A stretch of DNA of 64,000 bases, taken from Dyadobacter linearis. Its GTDB lineage: Bacteria > Bacteroidota > Bacteroidia > Cytophagales > Spirosomataceae. Positions 10,501 through 17,705 of the stretch are shown piece after piece. How positions within the stretch are numbered: position 1 is the stretch's first letter; each line of letters starts with the position of its first letter. The stretch is from assembly GCF_907165045.1 (NCBI RefSeq), contig NZ_CAJRAU010000003.1:186001-250000 (forward strand), given 5' to 3'. Under the pieces are notes generated by a model. That model did not search any database. It saw only the letters and a list, made by a program, of their open reading frames with translations, and was not told the DNA's origin. Both the position numbers and the translations under genes were made by a program.

Positions 10501-10703
10501 GAGATACCATATTCGCCCTTTTCGTTGGTGGAAGTACCGACCGAAGTACCTTTTACACTCACGCTCACTCCCGGAATCTCGGAGCCGTCCTGATCGGTTA
10601 CCCTGCCCGTGACCATTCCGTTCTGCGCATTTACCATTCGCACGGAAAGCGAAACGAAGAGCAGGAAGACGCTCAAAGAATTGTGAAGTAACTTTTTCAT
10701 CAT
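7587..10703 (-). CDS. SusC/RagA-type TonB-linked outer-membrane transporter
   Basis: This is a complete SusC-family transporter of about 1038 residues. I start it at the ATG at 10703 (MMKKLLHNSL); the next ATG at 10700 is equally possible. The signal peptide ends near VNAQ. The regulatory-like domain reads MVTGRVTDQDGSEIPG. The TonB box/plug region has LDEVVVTALGQ, ALQGKVAGAVITG, NIILRGITSL and PLFVIDGII, and the SusC motif has VLKGPAATALYGLRASNGA. Barrel strands fill the rest, ending in FQFGVNVNF with the terminal phenylalanine typical of outer-membrane barrels. It is the first gene of the operon with susD and a small lipoprotein. No polysaccharide-degrading enzyme is adjacent, so the substrate could be a peptide or a glycan. 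Confidence 0.96.
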   Translation of the reverse strand: MMKKLLHNSLSVFLLFVSLSVRMVNAQNGMVTGRVTDQDGSEIPGVSVSVKGTSVGTSTNEKGEYGISVASGGTLVFSFIGFKRTEVNVTSQPVINVTLQSEASVLDEVVVTALGQTQEKRAIGYSVQSIKSDEIKESGNPNMIGALQGKVAGAVITGSGGAPGAGVNIILRGITSLSGSADNQPLFVIDGIIISNATTAGNPLPSAGSASPGASEQFANTNRAADINPDDIESISVLKGPAATALYGLRASNGAIIITTKRAKTGKMNVSVSLSGGVDVLGKSPDIQERFVQGRFGEFISPTEVRQRTPYQSFGPSIIDNSTDEIIDNFRGFYQTGFRTNNTVTISKGTEKGNIYFSAGNNYQQGIVPTTDFSRTSGKLAGMYKLTKNFSVSGSFNYIRSGGKRPPAGDKSIFSALSYWPNTYDVNDYLNPDGSYKNLLPGFTDNPRYLVEKSPRVDKVNRYIADLTLNYDIAPWLTAKYQLTYDAFNERRFRQVDSTFDVGTAVKGFLIKEYINYREINSNLYVTATKAFSESWTGSLMVGNSVVDSKRPDSYYERGEGWRAPFTDDISSYRNQQTRPYSPLQYRIVSFFADAKLSYKDVLYLNATGRNDIVSTLPVASNSFFYPSFNAGYIFTENLPKNNVLSYGKLRASWAQVGKGTDPYVIGAYYEIADNFPYGNTVPGFIRRSTTAADNLKPERTTSIEFGTELRFFKNRLMVDATYFTMDSKDQIVRAPVSNVSGYSFYYTNIGLIRNKGVELLLSLKPVQTSAFNWDISLNFTKMSGRVVEMPDELEEISYFDNGSRGVLKVREGSKVGDLWGLDYMRAPDGQKLIQANGFPLTSLITTQYGNALPDWTAGLTNSFNYKGIGLSFLMEWRKGGDVVDLGERNAFRAGSIKITERRYEQVVFKGVVEQTSEDGPTTYVPNTKAVVLDDAFYNPSTARYMGNAADFNIQDGSWIRLRTVSLNYALPKSLLANSVFAGGVRFTLTGTNLFLNTPFRGYDPEALTFGSGTNLIGFVGRNNPATKSFQFGVNVNF

Positions 10704-10851
10704 AATAGGTTTGTTATGTAGATACGTGTAATTTAATATTCTCTCTTTAAAAATTAACATTAAATACCCAGTAAATAATCCTGCGGTCACTTATGGGGGA
10801 TGAAATGGTATGAATTGTTTAAAAGAAATCCTCGAAAATTTTACTCACTAG

Positions 10852-10890
10852 AAAAATAGTTTGCTAACTATAAAAATAGTTTATACTTTG
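10852..10890 (+). promoter_or_regulatory. Promoter with repeated operator for the BlaI-type repressor gene
   Basis: An 11-base direct repeat AAAAATAGTTT occurs at 10852-10862 and 10872-10882, exactly 20 bp (two helical turns) apart. Overlapping it are two small palindromes, TAGTT-TGCT-AACTA (10857-10870) and ACTAT-AAAA-ATAGT (10867-10880). A TTG at 10861-10863 and a near-consensus -7 box ending in CTTTG at 10890 frame the repeats, so a bound dimer would cover the promoter. The ATG follows at 10896, suggesting a very short or absent leader. Confidence 0.6.
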
Positions 10891-10895
10891 GACAC

Positions 10896-11264
10896 ATGGA
10901 ATTTCAAAAGTTGACCAATAAGGAAGAACAGGTAATGCAGGTACTCTGGAACCTGGAAAGTGCATTTGTGAAAGATATGCTCCCGCTGTTCACTGAGCCT
11001 AAGCTGCATTACAATACCCTTTCGACCATTATCCGGAATTTGGAAGAAAAAGGGTATGTAAACCACCGGCAGTTTGGGAATACCTATGAATATTTCCCGG
11101 TCGTAAAAAAGGATGATTATCAAAACCATTTTGTGCTGAACAAAGTGGTTGGCAGCTATTTCAATGATTCCTACAAAGATCTGGTCGCCTATTTTGCAAA
11201 GAATGAAAAAGTGAGTCCCGATGAGCTTCGGGAGATTATTAAAATGATTGAAGAAGGAGAGTAA
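10896..11264 (+). CDS. BlaI/MecI/CopY-family transcriptional repressor
   Basis: This 122-residue winged-helix protein has the family's standard length and opening (LTNKEEQVMQVLWNLESAFVKDML). The recognition-helix region reads HYNTLSTIIRNLEEKGYVNHR, and the wing is FGNTYEYFPVV. The C-terminal dimerisation helices include SPDELREIIKMIEE. In this family the repressor blocks its own operon and is released by proteolysis signalled by an M56 membrane peptidase, which is the next gene 32 bases downstream. Direct and inverted repeats lie immediately in front of the start. The M56 partner is interrupted here, so the signal-dependent release may be lost. No beta-lactamase is adjacent. Confidence 0.93.
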   Translation: MEFQKLTNKEEQVMQVLWNLESAFVKDMLPLFTEPKLHYNTLSTIIRNLEEKGYVNHRQFGNTYEYFPVVKKDDYQNHFVLNKVVGSYFNDSYKDLVAYFAKNEKVSPDELREIIKMIEEGE

Positions 11265-11296
11265 AGAATTGATGCACCACCATTAATCCGCAGCTT

Positions 11297-12046
11297 ATGT
11301 TATTTCCCTACCTTTTGAAAGTCAGCTTGTTGCTGGCCGTACTCACCCTAGGCTATCGCTGGATGGTGCAGTTCGAGACGTTCTCCAAACTGAACCGGGC
11401 ATTGCTTTGGTTAAATGTAATCGCAGCCTGGACATTGCCTCTGATCCCGATGCCGGACTGGGGCCCTGTTAAAGTGCAGACTGAATTTCATCAGACTATT
11501 CCAAAGCTAGCGGAGGTAATTCCTGCCGTGAAGCAGCAGATAGCAGCATATAATCCCACGCAGGTTGCACTTACCAGACAGAACCTTTCCAGTCCGGACA
11601 TCATGGAATGCATGCTGCTTGTCTACCTTGCTGGCGTTACTGCTCTCACAATTTTCTTTCTTTTTCAAGTTGGTGGAATATTCCGTTTGCTCTCACAATC
11701 GGATATTGAACGTGACCAGAAGCTCCTTTTTGTCAGAAATAAGCATATTAAGTCGCCCTATTCTTTCTTCCGATGGATAGTTATCAATCCTGAAAATCAT
11801 TCAAAGGAGGAACTCCAACATATTGTGGCCCACGAAACCGAGCATGCGCTTCAATGGCACAGCATAGACCTGTTAGCCGCAGAATTGCAACGTATTGTAC
11901 TCTGGTTCAATCCATTCGCATGGTATCATCAGAAACAGGTGCAGGCTAATCTTGAATACCTCGCCGATCGGGCAGTATTAGAGGGCGGAATTGGGAAAAA
12001 GCAATATCAATACAGTTTGCTCACTGCCGCAATGCAGGGCAGGTAG
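11297..12046 (+). CDS. M56 (BlaR1-like) metallopeptidase, N-terminal catalytic part; ends at an in-frame TAG
   Basis: This 249-residue product is the membrane and catalytic half of an M56 peptidase. Membrane segments are visible at residues about 3-20, 35-52 and 105-128. The zinc motif HETEH is at residues 179-183, and the distal ligand region NLEYLADRAV is at 219-228. The reading frame stops at TAG (12044-12046) right after AAMQGR. It continues in the same frame at 12047 with LPLTTSFAQSLLKNRIKMMNRK, a segment that in Bacteroidota M56 proteins normally follows without a break. Read through, the gene would be 578 codons (11297-13033). I interpret it as a nonsense-split gene. The truncated product retains the active site and could still be a peptidase without its last membrane segment and periplasmic domain. 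Confidence 0.85.
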   Translation: MLFPYLLKVSLLLAVLTLGYRWMVQFETFSKLNRALLWLNVIAAWTLPLIPMPDWGPVKVQTEFHQTIPKLAEVIPAVKQQIAAYNPTQVALTRQNLSSPDIMECMLLVYLAGVTALTIFFLFQVGGIFRLLSQSDIERDQKLLFVRNKHIKSPYSFFRWIVINPENHSKEELQHIVAHETEHALQWHSIDLLAAELQRIVLWFNPFAWYHQKQVQANLEYLADRAVLEGGIGKKQYQYSLLTAAMQGR

Positions 12047-12097
12047 TTGCCACTGACTACTTCATTTGCACAATCACTACTCAAAAACCGCATTAAA

Positions 12098-13033
12098 ATG
12101 ATGAACCGCAAACCTTCGCATTACTTAGCCTGGGGTAAATATGGCGCGCTGATCGCCGTACTTTATTTATCCTCCGCATTTGTGGCACCCTTCAAACACA
12201 AGCTGGTTACGCTGGTGCCAAAGGCTGTTAAACCCATCGTCGCAAGTCTGATCCAGGAGAAATTCCAGGAGACGGCACCCGCCGAAAAGGTGGCTGCGAA
12301 AGCGCCGGCGAAGATTAATGAGCCTGTAATTCCTGCTTCTGAAACCGTTATAGAAGATCAGGGAACAAAACGTGTAAGAGGTATTTTGATCCGGAATGAC
12401 ACACTTTTCTGGTCGGTTTCGCCTATGATGGCACTGGAAGATTTCGTCCAGATGCGTAAAGCGGCTAATCAGTTTGGTGGTGAATTTGTGGTCAACAAAG
12501 TTGAGTATGATCCGTTGCAGCAGTTCATTACTTCGGTTGGCATTGTCGTGACCGCGAAGGGTTCAAGGGGGGAAGGCTCTACGGGCGGACAAGGTTTTAT
12601 GCCAATTCAAGGCTATTCAGGCCATATGATCAAAAACGGGATTGGGGTCGGATCATTATCAATCCCTGCACAGCTGCAACGAGAAACTGACGCAGACTAT
12701 CAAAGAGCGCTGGGATTATTCAGGCAAAATGAAATGAAGTACTTTAAAGTCAGACTTAGCAAGGAAATTGGAATGAATTCAAGTACTTCGTACAAACCAC
12801 ATTCCTTCGACGGCCAATATGCTCCTGCTATTCTTAAAAGGTCGGGCATAGGGAAATCCGAACAAGGCACATTCGTGATCCGCGAATCGGATTACCAGGG
12901 AGCCGATTTATACCTCGACGCCCAGCGAACCACATTAGAAGACCTCAACGCCCTTCCCTTCAAAAGTATCACCGAAGTAGAGATCATCGAAGACGAACAG
13001 AAGAAAAAGTATGTATTGGTTTCGACGAAGTGA
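12098..13033 (+). CDS. M56 peptidase C-terminal fragment (last membrane helix and periplasmic domain)
   Basis: This is the downstream half of the gene interrupted by TAG at 12044. The open frame runs from 12047. The first ATG is at 12098 (MMNRKPSHYLAW), a TTG at 12047 being the other choice. A membrane helix (ALIAVLYLSSAFVAPF) is followed by an Ala/Pro/Glu-rich linker (EKVAAKAPAKINEPVIPA) and a periplasmic region of about 240 residues, which ends with DALPFKSITEVEII-like plug-type sequence and KKKYVLVSTK. In intact relatives this part senses the envelope signal. Translation of the fragment would need re-initiation, for which I see no strong site, so it may be silent. A stop-codon sequencing error would merge it with the upstream part. 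Confidence 0.7.
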   Translation: MMNRKPSHYLAWGKYGALIAVLYLSSAFVAPFKHKLVTLVPKAVKPIVASLIQEKFQETAPAEKVAAKAPAKINEPVIPASETVIEDQGTKRVRGILIRNDTLFWSVSPMMALEDFVQMRKAANQFGGEFVVNKVEYDPLQQFITSVGIVVTAKGSRGEGSTGGQGFMPIQGYSGHMIKNGIGVGSLSIPAQLQRETDADYQRALGLFRQNEMKYFKVRLSKEIGMNSSTSYKPHSFDGQYAPAILKRSGIGKSEQGTFVIRESDYQGADLYLDAQRTTLEDLNALPFKSITEVEIIEDEQKKKYVLVSTK

Positions 13034-13056
13034 TAACGTCAGGTCGGACACTACTA

Positions 13057-13092
13057 AACGCGGCCGCCAGGAATCTGGCGGCCGCGTTACTT
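13057..13092. terminator. Strong bidirectional terminator
   Basis: A perfect 14-bp stem (13057-13070 with 13075-13088, arms AACGCGGCCGCCAG and its complement) with a GAAT loop lies between the convergent M56 fragment and phosphohexomutase genes. It is followed by ACTTTTA on the plus strand and by a short AT-rich run on the minus strand. Confidence 0.8.
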
Positions 13093-13110
13093 TTATAGAA
13101 ATCAGATAAG

Positions 13111-14874
13111 CTATTTCAGATTCAGCTCTTCTCCTATTGCTTTTACTTTCTGCTGCAAAGAAGCATACACGTTGTCAAAATCTTCATTTTTCTCCAAAGC
13201 AGCGCGTACACCAACGTAGAATTTAATCTTCGGCTCGGTACCCGACGGGCGGCACGTAAACTTTGTACCATCCTCAGTGAAGAATTGAAGTACATTCGAA
13301 GATTCAATACCCATCTCGCCCGAAGGAATTGAATGCGAAGTGCCGCTCGTGAAGTCAACGGTTGTGAGCGCTTTGTAATCGTCCATCCTGATCACAGGCG
13401 AGCCGGCAATCGTTTTTGGAGGATTTGCACGAAAATCCGCCATCATCTGCTGGATTTCATCAGCTCCCGTTTTTCCTTTTTTGGTTAAAGAAATCAAGCC
13501 TTCGTAATAAAAACCGAATTGCTTGTATATCTCCATTAACATATCAAAAAGGCTCAGACCTTTGTCTTTCGCATAAGCAGTCAGCTCGGCGATCATCGCG
13601 CAGGAAGCGATCGCGTCCTTGTCACGAACCGCGTCACCAATCAGGTAACCGTAGCTTTCCTCGCCACCACCAATAAACTGCTCCTGACCCTCTTTCTCCC
13701 TGATTACCTGGGCAATATATTTAAAACCGGTTAATGTGTTATAACATTTAACATCGTAAGCTTCCGCCATTTTATCGATCAGGTCGGTGGTCACGATCGT
13801 TTTGCAAACAAACTGGGTTCCGGTCAACTTACCCGCATCTTTCCATGCATTCAGAAGGTAATAGATCAGCACACTGGCTGTCTGGTTTCCATTCAAAAGC
13901 TGGATTTCGCCGTGGTGATTTTTAACAGCAATACCAACCCTGTCAGCATCCGGATCAGTTCCTAAAACCAGGTCTGCATCGATTTCTTTCGCTTTTTCAA
14001 CCGCTTTCGACATTGCTTCCGCTTCCTCAGGATTTGGGTAAACCACCGTCGGGAACTGACCGTTACCTTTCGGTTCAGCCTGCTCTTCAATCACAGTCAC
14101 AGCTTCAAAACCCATTTTCGCCAGCAGCGCAGGAACTAGCGTAACACCGGTACCGTGAAGTGGCGTGTAAACTATTTTCAGGTCTTTCTGACGAGCCAAC
14201 GCATCTTTTGAAATTGAGAGAGACAGAATATGATCCATATATTTCTCATCTACCTCCACCCCTATTTTAGTAATTTTTGAAGCGTCGCCATCGAATTTCA
14301 CATCATCGATCGACTGGATCGCATTCACCTCGCCGATAATGTTGGTATCGTGCGGAGCAACCACCTGCGAACCATCGTCCCAATATGCTTTATAACCATT
14401 ATATTCTTTGGGATTGTGCGAGGCAGTTACCACAACACCACTTTTGCAGCCGAGCAAACGAATTGCAAAAGAAAGCTCAGGAGTAGGTCTCAGCGCTTCA
14501 AAAAGGTACACGCTGATCCCGTTTGCCGAGAAAATATCTGCAATGATCTTCGCGAATTCGTCCGATTTAATGCGACTGTCGTAAGCAATCGCCACTTTTA
14601 CTTCTTCACCCGGAAACGCTTTGTTCAGGTAATTCGCAAGTCCCTGCGTGGCAGTACCTACCGTGTAGCGGTTCATCCTGTTTGAGCCAATACCGATCAG
14701 CCCGCGCAAACCGCCGGTTCCGAATTCAAGGTCCTTGTAGAATGCGTCTGTCAGTTCAGTATCATTTCCTTCATCAATCAGTTGCTGAATGGATTGTTTG
14801 GTATCAATATCATAATCACCGTCTAGCCAGGTGGTTATTTTGGCCTTGACGTTCGGTTCCAGATTTGCAGTCAT
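13111..14874 (-). CDS. Phospho-sugar mutase (phosphoglucomutase/phosphomannomutase family)
   Basis: This 587-residue cytoplasmic enzyme belongs to the alpha-D-phosphohexomutase superfamily, PGM2-like group, which interconverts hexose 1- and 6-phosphates. The active-site serine loop is TASHNPKEYNGYK near residue 150, the magnesium loop is DPDADRVG near residue 310, the sugar-binding loop is GGGEESYGYL near 405, and the C-terminal phosphate loop is CRPSGTEPKIKFY near 550. The length is normal for this group. It lies 29 bases downstream of the MGH1-like glycosidase gene on the same strand, suggesting one transcript in which released sugars feed central metabolism. Glucose versus mannose specificity cannot be decided from the motifs. 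Confidence 0.93.
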   Translation of the reverse strand: MTANLEPNVKAKITTWLDGDYDIDTKQSIQQLIDEGNDTELTDAFYKDLEFGTGGLRGLIGIGSNRMNRYTVGTATQGLANYLNKAFPGEEVKVAIAYDSRIKSDEFAKIIADIFSANGISVYLFEALRPTPELSFAIRLLGCKSGVVVTASHNPKEYNGYKAYWDDGSQVVAPHDTNIIGEVNAIQSIDDVKFDGDASKITKIGVEVDEKYMDHILSLSISKDALARQKDLKIVYTPLHGTGVTLVPALLAKMGFEAVTVIEEQAEPKGNGQFPTVVYPNPEEAEAMSKAVEKAKEIDADLVLGTDPDADRVGIAVKNHHGEIQLLNGNQTASVLIYYLLNAWKDAGKLTGTQFVCKTIVTTDLIDKMAEAYDVKCYNTLTGFKYIAQVIREKEGQEQFIGGGEESYGYLIGDAVRDKDAIASCAMIAELTAYAKDKGLSLFDMLMEIYKQFGFYYEGLISLTKKGKTGADEIQQMMADFRANPPKTIAGSPVIRMDDYKALTTVDFTSGTSHSIPSGEMGIESSNVLQFFTEDGTKFTCRPSGTEPKIKFYVGVRAALEKNEDFDNVYASLQQKVKAIGEELNLK

Positions 14875-14903
14875 AAGTAGTTGAAGTATATTTAATTTAG
14901 ATT

Positions 14904-17594
14904 TTATTTAATGATCTCAGCTTCCTGCGTTTCGCTCTTGCGCACCGTTTCTTTTGCTGTTTTCAAGATCAGCTCGGCTACAAGTCCGGTCCAGCCCGTT
15001 TGGTGACTTGCTCCGCAGCCGCGCCCGTTATCACCGTGGAAATACTCGTAAAAGAGCACGTGATCGTTGAAATTATCGTCCTTCTGCATTTTCTGATCGT
15101 GCCCGTATACTGCGCGGTTGCCTTCTGTATCCTTCTTGAAAATGTCGATCAGGCGGCAGGCAATACCCACGGCCGCTTCCTTGATCGTAACCAGATTGCC
15201 GGAGTTGGTCGGATATTCCACCATAAAATCCTCGCCATAATAAGCATGGAACTTCATCAGCGAATCGAATATGAGGTAATTCAATGGAAACCAGATCGGC
15301 CCGCGCCAGTTTGAATTTCCACCCATAATATCTGTAAGAGCTTCCGCAGGCGTATAATCTACCTGTAAAACCTCCCCGTTGATATAAAATTTATACGGAT
15401 TCTCTTCGTGGTATTTGGACAATGCGCGCACGCCGTAATCCGACAGGAATTCGCTTTCATCCAGCATTCTTTTCAGGATCATTTTCATCCGGTGACCGCG
15501 CAGAATTGAGAGCAGCCTGTTTTCACCTTTCCCTGATTCAAACCATCGCGATATCAACCGCGCCAGATCCGGCCTGTTGGCCAAAACCCACTCAACACGC
15601 CTTTTGAATACAGGCAGTTTATCCAAATTCTGAGGATCTAAAATTTCAACCGCAAAAAGCGGAATCAAACCGACTATCGATCGAACTTTCAACAGAATGC
15701 TCTGACCGTTCGGAATATGGATCACATCATAGTAAAACTGGTCTTCTTCATCCCAGAGACTGATCGAAGAATTCTTCCCGCCGATCGATTCCATGGCACC
15801 GGCAATATGCAGGAAGTGCTCAAAGAATTTCGACGCCATATCCTGATACACAGGATGTACCAGAGCAATTTCTACCGAGATACGAAGCATATTTAAAGTA
15901 TACATCGCCATCCAGCCCGTCGCATCGGCCTGCTGCAACTTTCCACCGAAAGGCATTGGTGTAGACCGGTCGAATACACCGATATTATCCAGCCCCAGGA
16001 ACCCGCCGCTGAATATGTTATTTCCGGTATCATCCTTCTGGTTAACCCACCAGGTGAAGTTTAATAGCAGTTTATGAAATATTTTTTCAAGAAACTGAAT
16101 ATCCCCTACCCCGTTATTTTGTTCGCGGTCAATCTCATAGACTTTCCACGTAGCCCACCCGTGAACCGGTGGGTTTACATCTGAGAAATTCCATTCGTAA
16201 GCCGGAATCTGCCCGTTCGGGTGCATATAATACTCTCGGAGCAGAATTTCGAGTTGCCTTTTCGCAAAATCCGCGTCGACCCTGGCCAGCGGTACGCAGT
16301 GAAAAGCCAGGTCCCAGGCTGCAAACCAGGGATATTCCCATTTATCGGGCATCGAAATGATATTGGCTGCATATAAATGCTTCCAGCCCGAGTTCCTGCC
16401 CCACTTTCTACCCTGATTCGGACCCGGCTGGGCAGGGTCGCCTTTGAGCCACTCGTATACATTATAGTAGTAAAACTGCTTGCTCCAAAGCATTCCCGCA
16501 TAAGCCTGGCGCTGAATAGACCGCAGATCTGCATCGGAAACGTCGCGTTGCAGGTCGTCATAAAATTCGTCCGCTTCCCGGATCCTTTTGGCAAAAAGAT
16601 CCTCAAAACCACCGAAAGGCTCTGAAATCGCGTGATTTACGTAGCGCAAACGAAAAACCTCACTGGTCCCCGCCTTCACTGTGCGTGTAAATCGCGCCGA
16701 AGCCTTGGTACCAATATGATTAGGATTGACCGTATTGGATTTACCTCCCGACACGATAAAATCGTTGATACCGTCTTTCGGGTAGCTGGTATTGTTGGCT
16801 GTACCGTAAAGCTTTTTGAAATTCGTTTCGTTTTCACAAAACAACAATTCGTCGGCATTATCCAGGTAAAGGTTGTATTTACCGTGTTTGCGGTGAGTTA
16901 CTTCTATCAAACGGTTCGAGATACCGTTCATAATAGGCTTGTAATTGAATGCTTCGTAACCCCACGACCAGGTATTGCGGAACATGATCGTCGGCAGCAC
17001 GGTGATTGGCGCATCCTCAGGGCCGCGGTTAAAAACCGTTACTTTCATGAGAATATCTTCCTCGTCGGCTTTCGCGTGCTCAATGAAAATGTCAAAATAT
17101 TCATCGTTTTCGAAAACCCCGGTGTCCATGATCTCATATTCCTGGTCTTCTTTTCCGCGACGGCCGTTTTCCTGACGCAGCTTATCGTATGGAAAAAGCT
17201 GCTGAGGGTATTTGTAAAGCATCTTGGTGTACGAATGCGTGGGCGTACTATCAAGGTAATAGTACATTTCCTTCACATCCTCGCCGTGATTGGATTCGCG
17301 GTTTGTAAGCCCGAAAATCCTTTCTTTCAAGATTTTATCCTTGTGATTCCAGAATCCAAAGGAAAGGCATATATGCTGCTTGTTGTCCGAAAATCCACCA
17401 ATCCCGTCTTCGCCCCAGCGATAGGCTTTGGAAAGCGCCATTTCGTGGGTAATATAGTTCCAGGCATCGCCATTGCCGCTATAATCCTCTCGTACTGTAC
17501 CCCACTGGCGTTCAGACAGATAAGGCCCCCACTTTTTCCAACCCTTGTTATCTTTTTGAAGGCTTAATCTTACTTTTTCCGCGCCGTTTGCCAT
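14904..17594 (-). CDS. MGH1-like glycoside hydrolase (GH63-related glucosidase)
   Basis: This 896-residue protein has an (alpha/alpha)6-barrel glycosidase body related to mannosylglycerate hydrolase/GH63. The opening (RQWGTVREDYSGNGDAWNY) and the blocks FAAWDLAFHCVPLARVD, GGFLGLDNIGVFDR and NSNWRGPIWFPLNYLI are typical of proteins annotated as MGH1-like domain glucosidases in Bacteroidota. FWNHKDKILKERIFGL and NRESNHGEDVKE belong to the N-terminal beta domain. No signal peptide is visible, so it should act in the cytoplasm. A terminator separates it from the ligase gene upstream; the mutase gene follows at 29 bases. The exact sugar linkage cleaved is unknown. Confidence 0.88.
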   Translation of the reverse strand: MANGAEKVRLSLQKDNKGWKKWGPYLSERQWGTVREDYSGNGDAWNYITHEMALSKAYRWGEDGIGGFSDNKQHICLSFGFWNHKDKILKERIFGLTNRESNHGEDVKEMYYYLDSTPTHSYTKMLYKYPQQLFPYDKLRQENGRRGKEDQEYEIMDTGVFENDEYFDIFIEHAKADEEDILMKVTVFNRGPEDAPITVLPTIMFRNTWSWGYEAFNYKPIMNGISNRLIEVTHRKHGKYNLYLDNADELLFCENETNFKKLYGTANNTSYPKDGINDFIVSGGKSNTVNPNHIGTKASARFTRTVKAGTSEVFRLRYVNHAISEPFGGFEDLFAKRIREADEFYDDLQRDVSDADLRSIQRQAYAGMLWSKQFYYYNVYEWLKGDPAQPGPNQGRKWGRNSGWKHLYAANIISMPDKWEYPWFAAWDLAFHCVPLARVDADFAKRQLEILLREYYMHPNGQIPAYEWNFSDVNPPVHGWATWKVYEIDREQNNGVGDIQFLEKIFHKLLLNFTWWVNQKDDTGNNIFSGGFLGLDNIGVFDRSTPMPFGGKLQQADATGWMAMYTLNMLRISVEIALVHPVYQDMASKFFEHFLHIAGAMESIGGKNSSISLWDEEDQFYYDVIHIPNGQSILLKVRSIVGLIPLFAVEILDPQNLDKLPVFKRRVEWVLANRPDLARLISRWFESGKGENRLLSILRGHRMKMILKRMLDESEFLSDYGVRALSKYHEENPYKFYINGEVLQVDYTPAEALTDIMGGNSNWRGPIWFPLNYLIFDSLMKFHAYYGEDFMVEYPTNSGNLVTIKEAAVGIACRLIDIFKKDTEGNRAVYGHDQKMQKDDNFNDHVLFYEYFHGDNGRGCGASHQTGWTGLVAELILKTAKETVRKSETQEAEIIK

Positions 17595-17645
17595 TAATAT
17601 GTTGATTATCGAAAGGAATGAATTTCACTTTAAAATCTACCCAAT

Positions 17646-17682
17646 TTAAAAAACCGGTTTCCAAAAACAGCAAAAACCGGTT
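17646..17682 (-). terminator. Terminator after the D-Ala-D-Ala ligase gene
   Basis: A 9-bp inverted repeat (AACCGGTTT at 17652-17660 with AAACCGGTT at 17674-17682) is followed on the minus strand by a run of six T. It separates the ligase gene from the glycosidase gene. Confidence 0.75.
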
Positions 17683-17705
17683 AAAAATTGAAAATCAGGA
17701 ATGTG

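Noticed and set aside
12044-12046. TAG in the M56 gene as a programmed readthrough or a pyrrolysine codon
   Set aside because: Bacteroidota are not known to use pyrrolysine, and no readthrough context is evident. A nonsense mutation or sequencing error is simpler.
16632-17567. 311-codon open frame antisense to the MGH1-like glycosidase gene
   Set aside because: It mirrors a real gene on the other strand, has no recognisable domain and is composed of unusual residue runs. It is a shadow of the coding strand.
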